DNA of 37,649 nt, taken from assembly GCA_035651595.1 (NCBI GenBank), contig DASRFJ010000066.1, positions 1 through 37,649 on the forward strand. Direction: 5' to 3'. The notes under the pieces are model-generated. The model was not told the DNA's origin. It searched no databases and worked only from the letters and a program-made list of their open reading frames with translations. Below, one piece after another: positions 33,193 to 37,649 of this stretch (position 1 is its first letter; the number at the start of each line of letters is the position of its first letter). A program made the position numbers and the translations under genes. Origin of the DNA: JAFARZ01 sp035651595 (GTDB taxonomy: Bacteria > Actinomycetota > Actinomycetes > Streptosporangiales > Streptosporangiaceae).

Positions 33193-35191
33193 GCCGCCAC
33201 CTTAAGGGTCTTTTGGCACCTGAGGGGCGCGCCGTCAGCTGGCACTCTGGGGCACCTTGTACGCTTATCTGGTGGCGGAGCAACGTACCAGGGGACACAC
33301 TGGAGGTATGGAGTTCCGTTAGGACGCCCCGGCGCGAGCGGGAGGTGCAGTGCGACGAGTGCTGCTGCTCAACATTACGTATGAGCCGCTGACTACGGTC
33401 GGGTTGCGGCGCGCGGTGTGCCTCGTGCTCGGTGGTAAGGCGGAGGTCGTCCACGATGACGTCGAGGGAGCTGTGCTCCACGCCGCTTCCGTGGCGCTGA
33501 TTACACCCTCCGTGATCAGGCTGAGCCGGTACGTGCGCGTTCCCTACCGGAACCGGGTGCCGCTGACCAGGGCCGCGCTGATGCGCCGGGACAACTACCG
33601 GTGCGCCTACTGCGGCCACAAGGCGGAGACCATCGACCACGTAATCCCGCGCAGCCGCGGCGGCGCCCACGCGTGGGAGAACTGCGTGGCCTCCTGCACC
33701 GGCTGCAACCACCGCAAGGCGGACCGCCTGCTGGAGGAGCTGGGCTGGTCGCTCGCCGTCCCACCGGTGGTGCCGCGCGGCGCGCACTGGCGGCTGGTCG
33801 GCGCTCATCATGACGGCGATCCGCAGTGGGCCGCCTATCTTCGCGAACCCAGTGCCGCATAACGACCTCGGTGCTTGTGACCCGAACTCGCGGAACTCCC
33901 GCTGGGTAAACCCGTAGCCGAGCGCGACCGCCACCAGCGCGCCCGCGATCGGGAAGAACGGCGCCGCCCCGATGTGGTGCACCAGCAGCCCGGCCAGCAC
34001 CACCGACAGCGGGAACGAGCCGAACGCGCCCAGCATCACCGCGCTCATCACCCGGCCGATCATGGCCGGCGGGACCTGCCGCTGCGCGACGGTCAGGAAC
34101 ACGGTGTTGCCAAGCCCGTTGGCGGCGCCGGTCACGAACAGCGCGGCGGCTGCCCCGGCCTCCCCGCCGAGGTAGGGCACCAGGCAGATGGCCGCGGCCT
34201 CCACGAGGAAGATCGCGGACGCGAACCTCGCGGGGGCGCGCAGGCCGCCGGAGCGGGCCGCCGCCAGCGTGCCGAGCACCGCGCCGGCCGCGAAGCAAGC
34301 GAGCAGCGCGCCGTACCCGGCGGCACCGTACTTGGCGTGCGCCAGCGAGGGCAGCGCCACCTCGCTCATCCCGCCGCCCGCCAGGTTGGCGGCGATGACC
34401 ACCACGATGATCACCTGCATCGCCCGCGTCCGCCGCAGGTAGTCGATGACTTTCTGTGTGCCTGGCTCACTCGGCTCGGTTTCCTCGGCGAGTTCGGCCG
34501 CCGTGGCCCTCGGCCTGATGAAGGCGAGGGTCAGCGCGGAGATGCCGAACGAGGCCGCGTCGACCGCGAACGCGGCCGTCGACGCGCCCGTCGTGGCGAC
34601 CAGCGCGCCGCCGATCGCAGGGCCGATCAGCGAGCCGGCCTGAACCATCGCGGAGGAGATGGCGTTCGCGGCCGGGAGCTGTTCGCCGGACACCAGCGCC
34701 GGCATGATCGCCAGAGACGACGGCAGGAACAGACCTTCACCCGCGCCGATCAGCGCGGCGGTCGGCCCGAGCGCGGCGAGCGACGCGTCGTGCTTTGCCG
34801 CCAGCACGGTCAGCGCCAGGACGAGCACGCAGCGCAGCACGTCCGAAGACATCATCAGCAGCCGCGGGCCGAACTTGTCCGCCAGCACCCCGCCGACCGG
34901 GATCAGCACCATGCGCGGCACGCCGTAGCAGGCGAGCACGATCCCGAGCAGCGCGGGGCTGCCGTGGTTGGACAGCACCAGCCAGGGGAGTGCCACCGCG
35001 TAGCAGTAGTCGCCGATCGTGGACGCGAACTGCCCGCCGGCCAGCAGCTGGAACGGGCGGATCGCCAGCGGGCTCTGCTTATCTGGCTCGCTCGGCTCGG
35101 GGCGCTCCGAGGCAACGTCTTCCCTCGTCGCTCGCTCCTGCGTCGCTCCCTCCTCAGTCCAGGCGTCGCCGCGCCCCTTCACCTCGCTCAC
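33077..35191 (-). CDS. MFS transporter with read-through C-terminal extension
   Basis: The first 437 residues are a 12-helix major-facilitator protein of the enterobactin-exporter/MFS_3 kind, with GGVLADKFGPR after helix 2. It should end at GFTQREFREFG (about 33881). The codon there is TCA (33880-33878); TGA would be a one-base change. Instead the frame stays open for about 267 more codons, running antisense through the HNH gene and into the 5' end of the peptidase gene, with no recognisable domain. Residues 1-33 come from the junction repeat (copy B), so both ends are atypical. GTG 35191 overlaps the arsR stop (GTGA), showing an operon. Treat 33880-35191 as the meaningful part. Confidence 0.75.
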   Translation of the reverse strand: MSEVKGRGDAWTEEGATQERATREDVASERPEPSEPDKQSPLAIRPFQLLAGGQFASTIGDYCYAVALPWLVLSNHGSPALLGIVLACYGVPRMVLIPVGGVLADKFGPRLLMMSSDVLRCVLVLALTVLAAKHDASLAALGPTAALIGAGEGLFLPSSLAIMPALVSGEQLPAANAISSAMVQAGSLIGPAIGGALVATTGASTAAFAVDAASFGISALTLAFIRPRATAAELAEETEPSEPGTQKVIDYLRRTRAMQVIIVVVIAANLAGGGMSEVALPSLAHAKYGAAGYGALLACFAAGAVLGTLAAARSGGLRAPARFASAIFLVEAAAICLVPYLGGEAGAAAALFVTGAANGLGNTVFLTVAQRQVPPAMIGRVMSAVMLGAFGSFPLSVVLAGLLVHHIGAAPFFPIAGALVAVALGYGFTQREFREFGSQAPRSLCGTGFAKIGGPLRIAVMMSADQPPVRAARHHRWDGERPAQLLQQAVRLAVVAAGAGGHAVLPRVGAAAAARDYVVDGLRLVAAVGAPVVVPAHQRGPGQRHPVPVGNAHVPAQPDHGGCNQRHGSGVEHSSLDVIVDDLRLTTEHEAHRAPQPDRSQRLIRNVEQQHSSHCTSRSRRGVLTELHTSSVSPGTLLRHQISVQGAPECQLTARPSGAKRPLRWRHGLHALPPGTAARPDRGPVRASGQRPVPVARIRRARTR
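33350..33862 (+). CDS. HNH endonuclease-family protein
   Basis: 170 residues. The HNH core lies at about 84-125: Cys pair C85/C88 (RCAYCG), D96-H97 (TIDHVIPRSRGG), N111 (WENCVASC), Cys pair C116/C119 and H121 (CNHRK). The N-terminal 70 residues (VLLLNITYEPLTTVGLRRAVCLVL) define a widespread actinobacterial and bacterial group with no known substrate. GTG 33350 follows GGGAGGTG. It is antisense to the extension of the MFS frame; the conserved HNH motifs show that this strand is the real gene. Confidence 0.9.
   Translation: MRRVLLLNITYEPLTTVGLRRAVCLVLGGKAEVVHDDVEGAVLHAASVALITPSVIRLSRYVRVPYRNRVPLTRAALMRRDNYRCAYCGHKAETIDHVIPRSRGGAHAWENCVASCTGCNHRKADRLLEELGWSLAVPPVVPRGAHWRLVGAHHDGDPQWAAYLREPSAA
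35089..35191 (-). repeat. Hairpin-forming junction repeat, copy B
   Basis: Inverted copy of 10071-10171. It begins at the GTGA where arsR ends and the MFS frame starts, and encodes the first 33 or so residues of that frame in a phase different from copy A (one extra base near the start). The stem pairs GGGGCGC/GCGCCCC and GGCGACGCC/GACGTTGCC (hairpin 35177-35099). Confidence 0.75.
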
Positions 35192-35793
35192 CGGGCCTCC
35201 TCGGGGCCGAACCAGGGGAACATATCGAACATCAGCTGGACCGGCAGCGCGCCCGGCGGCCGGTTGGCGGGCTCGAGCCGCGCGTACGGCGTGACCAGTT
35301 CCTGGATGCGTTTGCGCAGCTCCATCAGCTCCGCCGCGGTGACGTATCCGCCGGTCATGATCTCGCCGGCGGCCTGCTGCCAGTCCTTGGGGTATTCCGA
35401 CTGGCGGGCCACGTAGCGCGCCCTCGTCTCCTCGGCGTCCGCGCGCACGGCCTCCACCAGGAACCGCGAGGCCAGGTCGGCCGCCGGGTTGCCGGACACG
35501 TCCTCGATGCTGAACGACACGATCCGCGCTCGCCAAGGCCGCTGCCGTCCGTCCGCCGCGCTGTCCAGATCCTCCTCGACGAACCCGTACTTCGCCAGCG
35601 CGCGCAGGTGATAGCTGCACGCCGAGGGTGAGATGCCGGCCACGTCCGCGCATTCGGTCGCGGTGCCGGACCCGCGCACGATCAGGTGCAGCCAGATCTT
35701 GATCCGCGCCGGATGTGCCAGCGCCCGCATCGCCCGCGGGTCGGTCAGCGCGACCGGGTTCTCCGGTGTCCCCGGCCGTGCCGCATCGCCCAT
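35188..35793 (-). CDS. ArsR-like winged-helix regulator
   Basis: 201 residues. The N-terminal winged helix (about 15-90) has ALAHPARIKIWLHL and ATECADVAGISPSACSYHLRAL, typical of the ArsR/HTH_20 group, with no metal-binding Cys motif. The C-terminal half is helical (effector or dimerisation). It is coupled to the MFS gene by a GTGA overlap, an arrangement common for exporter control. The start is the ATG at 35793, placed by a leaderless promoter. Confidence 0.9.
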   Translation of the reverse strand: MGDAARPGTPENPVALTDPRAMRALAHPARIKIWLHLIVRGSGTATECADVAGISPSACSYHLRALAKYGFVEEDLDSAADGRQRPWRARIVSFSIEDVSGNPAADLASRFLVEAVRADAEETRARYVARQSEYPKDWQQAAGEIMTGGYVTAAELMELRKRIQELVTPYARLEPANRPPGALPVQLMFDMFPWFGPEEAR

Positions 35794-35829
35794 ATGTGAA
35801 AGATACCTTTCGAAGTAAACCCTTCACAA
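35794..35829 (-). promoter_or_regulatory. Leaderless promoter and candidate operator of arsR-MFS operon
   Basis: Reading leftward, TTGTGA (35829-35824), an 18-base spacer and TATCTT (35805-35800) lie six bases before ATG 35793. TGTGAA (35795-35800) and TTCACA (35823-35828) form inverted arms spanning the promoter, with CTTTCGAAG between; self-repression by the ArsR protein is likely. Confidence 0.55.
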
Positions 35830-35879
35830 GTGTCCGGCGGACGGGCTCCGTGGCCGGCTCGGGCCCGGCGTTGCTCCCT

Positions 35880-36157
35880 GCCCCGAGCGCGCGCAGCCAG
35901 TGTCTGGAGTGCAGCGTGCGGCTACCGGGACAGGAGCGCACCCGCAGTCCGTCAGCAACGTGGAAGATTTCCCCTTCGTGGAAGGCCGGCCCTCGTGAAC
36001 GGGGGTCCCGCTACCACAAAGGGGAAAACCACCACGCTATCCAGGCCCATCACGCCAGCCGCCGGCCCACCGGGCAGCCAGCGACCCGGGCAAACCCCCG
36101 AATAAGCCAACGAGGTCCAAACTGGGGGGTAACTGTCCGCAATGATCTGGCGCGCCC
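35880..36157 (-). repeat. MITE-like element, copy 2 (inverted, one end missing)
   Basis: Read on the minus strand from 36157, this matches the element at 90-470 through its left arm (GCGCGCCAGATCATTGCGG, then ACAGTTACCCCCC), the central hairpin (36036-35956, with GTGGTAGCGGGACCCC shared exactly) and about 80 bases beyond (TGCACTCCAG shared). The match fades near 35880 and the far arm is absent. It lies in the 530-base gap between arsR and the cupin gene. A separate small hairpin, GCCCGC/GCGGGC, follows at 36162-36180. Confidence 0.7.
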
Positions 36158-36323
36158 GACAGCCCGCGCTGATTGCGGGCATATGTTCGGTTCGCGGTGC
36201 CTAGCGTACGACTCAATGCGTTAGCAGTGCGGGGCGCGATCATGAACCGACTGCGTACCTGACCTGTCGGCGTGAAACGGCGTCCGCTATCGTCGCGGTG
36301 CTGGCCCTGCTCAAGGAGGACTG

Positions 36324-36695
36324 ATGGAGATCGACCGCACGCCCACGGACACCGCGCACGGCCCGGCCGACTGGTTCACCGGTGAGGTCTGGCTGAACGC
36401 CCTGGGGCCGACCGAGCACACGCGGGTCATGTCGGTGCACTTCACCCCCGGCGCCCGCACCGCATGGCACGCGCACCCCGGCGGGCAGCTGCTGTACATC
36501 ACCGAGGGCGCCGGCCTGGTCCAGGTCCGCGGCGGCGACCGGCAGGAGGTCAGGGCCGGCGACACGGTCACCGCCGTTCCCGGCGAACTGCACTGGCACG
36601 GCGCCGCTCCCGGCACGCTGATGACGCACATCGCGGTCTCCGACGGCGCCACGGAATGGCACGAGCACGTCACCGACGACGAGTACCGAGGCTGA
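36324..36695 (+). CDS. Single-domain cupin protein
   Basis: 123 residues forming one cupin barrel. Likely metal ligands are H49 and H51 (AWHAHPGGQ), Q55 and H90 (PGELHWHG). The pattern TAWHAHPGGQLLYITEG is common in small cupins found beside carboxymuconolactone-decarboxylase and alcohol-dehydrogenase genes; the reaction is unknown. ATG follows AAGGAGG at good spacing; TATCGT (36288-36293) is a possible -10. The acyl-CoA dehydrogenase gene starts 31 bases after it. Confidence 0.9.
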   Translation: MEIDRTPTDTAHGPADWFTGEVWLNALGPTEHTRVMSVHFTPGARTAWHAHPGGQLLYITEGAGLVQVRGGDRQEVRAGDTVTAVPGELHWHGAAPGTLMTHIAVSDGATEWHEHVTDDEYRG

Positions 36696-36714
36696 CCGCC
36701 GCGCACGCGCGAGT

Positions 36715-36726
36715 TACCATGCGGCT
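36715..36726 (+). promoter_or_regulatory. Putative -10 box of acyl-CoA dehydrogenase gene (leaderless)
   Basis: TACCAT (36715-36720) lies six bases before ATG 36727, with no ribosome-binding site. The gene may have its own leaderless transcript as well as reading from the cupin gene. Confidence 0.3.
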
Positions 36727-37649
36727 ATGCGGCGCGAGATCTTTACCGAAGAACACGACGCGTTCCGTGACCTGGCGCGCTCCTTCATCGCGAAGGAGAT
36801 CACCCCGCACTGGGCTCAGTGGGAACAAGACAAGATGGTCTCCAGGGACGCCTGGCTGGCAGCCGGGCGCACCGGGTTGCTCGGCATCCACGTCGAGGAG
36901 CAGTACGGCGGTGGCGGCAACCCCGACTACCGCTTCTACGTGATCTTCAACGAAGAACTGGCCCGGGCAGGTGCCAACGGGCCCGGCTTCACCGTGCACA
37001 ACGACATGATCGGCCCGTACCTGGACCGGCTGTGCACACCGGAGCAGAAGGAACGCTGGCTGCCCGGCTACTGCTCTGGAGAGCTCGTCGCGGCAATCGC
37101 GATGTCCGAACCTGGCGCGGGGAGTGACCTTCAGGGGATCCGAAGCACCGCCGTACGTTCGGGAAATGATTATGTGTTGAACGGCCAGAAGACCTTTATT
37201 TCCAATGGCCAGCTCGCCGACCTCGTGATCGTGGTGGCGCGCACCGATCCGGCGGCGGGGCACCGCGGGATCAGCCTGCTCATGGTCGAGCGCGGCATGC
37301 CCGGGTTCGAGCGCGGCCGGAACCTGGACAAGATCGGCATGCACGCCCAGGACACGTCCGAGCTGTTCTTCAGCGACGTGCGGGTGCCGGCCGCGAACCT
37401 GCTGGGCGAGGAGGGCGGCGGATTCGTCGCGCTCATGCGGAACCTGCCGCGCGAGCGGATCACGATCGGCGTCACGGCGCTCGCCGGCGCGGAGAAGGCG
37501 TTCGAGGACACGCTGGAATACTGCAAGCAGCGCCAGGCGTTCGGCAGTCCGATCGGGTCGTTCCAGCACAGCAAGTTCGTGCTCGCGGAGATCGCCACCG
37601 AGCTGGCGGTGGCCCGTGCGTTCACCGACCGCGCGATCATGGCGCACGT
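36727..37649 (+). CDS. Acyl-CoA dehydrogenase (3' end beyond window)
   Basis: FAD enzyme that introduces a trans-2 double bond into acyl-CoA; 307 residues are present of an expected 380 or so. Visible are the N-terminal helical domain (MRREIFTEEHDAFRDLARSFI), the FAD/CoA segment AMSEPGAGSDLQG, GQKTFISNGQLADLVIVVARTD and the start of the C-terminal domain (PRERITIGVTALAGAEKAFEDTLEYCKQRQAFG). The catalytic Glu lies beyond the window edge or cannot be placed, so the chain-length class is not assigned. Sequence style is that of long-chain or FadE-type enzymes of actinomycetes. Confidence 0.93.
   Translation, partial: MRREIFTEEHDAFRDLARSFIAKEITPHWAQWEQDKMVSRDAWLAAGRTGLLGIHVEEQYGGGGNPDYRFYVIFNEELARAGANGPGFTVHNDMIGPYLDRLCTPEQKERWLPGYCSGELVAAIAMSEPGAGSDLQGIRSTAVRSGNDYVLNGQKTFISNGQLADLVIVVARTDPAAGHRGISLLMVERGMPGFERGRNLDKIGMHAQDTSELFFSDVRVPAANLLGEEGGGFVALMRNLPRERITIGVTALAGAEKAFEDTLEYCKQRQAFGSPIGSFQHSKFVLAEIATELAVARAFTDRAIMAH

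Noticed and set aside
33302..33322. Mini-ORF ATG GAG TTC CGT TAG upstream of the HNH gene
   Set aside because: GGAGG is only one base from the ATG, too close to support initiation.

Overview
The window is very GC-rich with dense, often overlapping genes. It has StrR-like and LuxR regulators, an SSB paralogue next to EttA, a Streptomyces-style hut cluster, a GlbO-type globin and a pair of dynamin-like GTPases. This points to a filamentous, probably sporulating actinomycete of the Streptomyces/Streptosporangium breadth; I cannot name the species. No tRNA, rRNA, CRISPR array or transposase gene was seen.

Layout. 1-830: a non-coding MITE-like repeat element, then the leader of a StrR/NovG-type ParB-fold activator (833-1984), which converges on an orphan NarL-type response regulator (2025-2735). 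3073-7133: two translationally coupled dynamin-like GTPases. 7470-8381: an HtrA-like protease. 8431-12876: histidine utilisation (hutU, an M20 amidohydrolase, hutF; hutH and hutI are not here). 12847-18654: signal peptidase I, an aldo-keto reductase, an SSB paralogue, a membrane diguanylate cyclase and ettA. 19058-22942: a secreted GH30 glycosidase, a DinB-fold protein, and an mscS-globin operon. 23024-28666: a PadR-ABC transporter module (FtsX-type permease, its ATPase, PadR), a divergent second ABC ATPase and a TetR regulator. 29071-31108: a methyltransferase plus DinB/TPR pair divergent from an AraC regulator. 31105-35793: prolyl oligopeptidase, an HNH endonuclease and an ArsR-MFS pair. 36324-37649: a cupin and the start of an acyl-CoA dehydrogenase that runs off the end.

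The most unusual content is non-coding. (1) A roughly 100-bp hairpin-forming repeat occurs twice (10071-10171 and, inverted, 35089-35191). Both times it starts exactly on the stop codon of one gene, as a GTGA overlap, and leads into the next gene; its stem shows paired, compensating base changes between the copies. (2) A MITE-like element with about 50-bp terminal inverted repeats and a long central hairpin occurs as a complete copy (about 90-470) and a truncated inverted copy (about 35880-36157). Two compact palindromes made only of its ends lie at 18810-18862 and 28730-28776. (3) A strong promoter with two palindromic TetR-type operators (28942-29000) drives a ribosome-binding site and start codon whose gene is missing. 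(4) At least seven genes have a TANNNT hexamer 6-8 nt before the start codon, which suggests leaderless transcripts. Two genes, the MFS transporter and the GH30 enzyme, appear to have lost their original stop codons.
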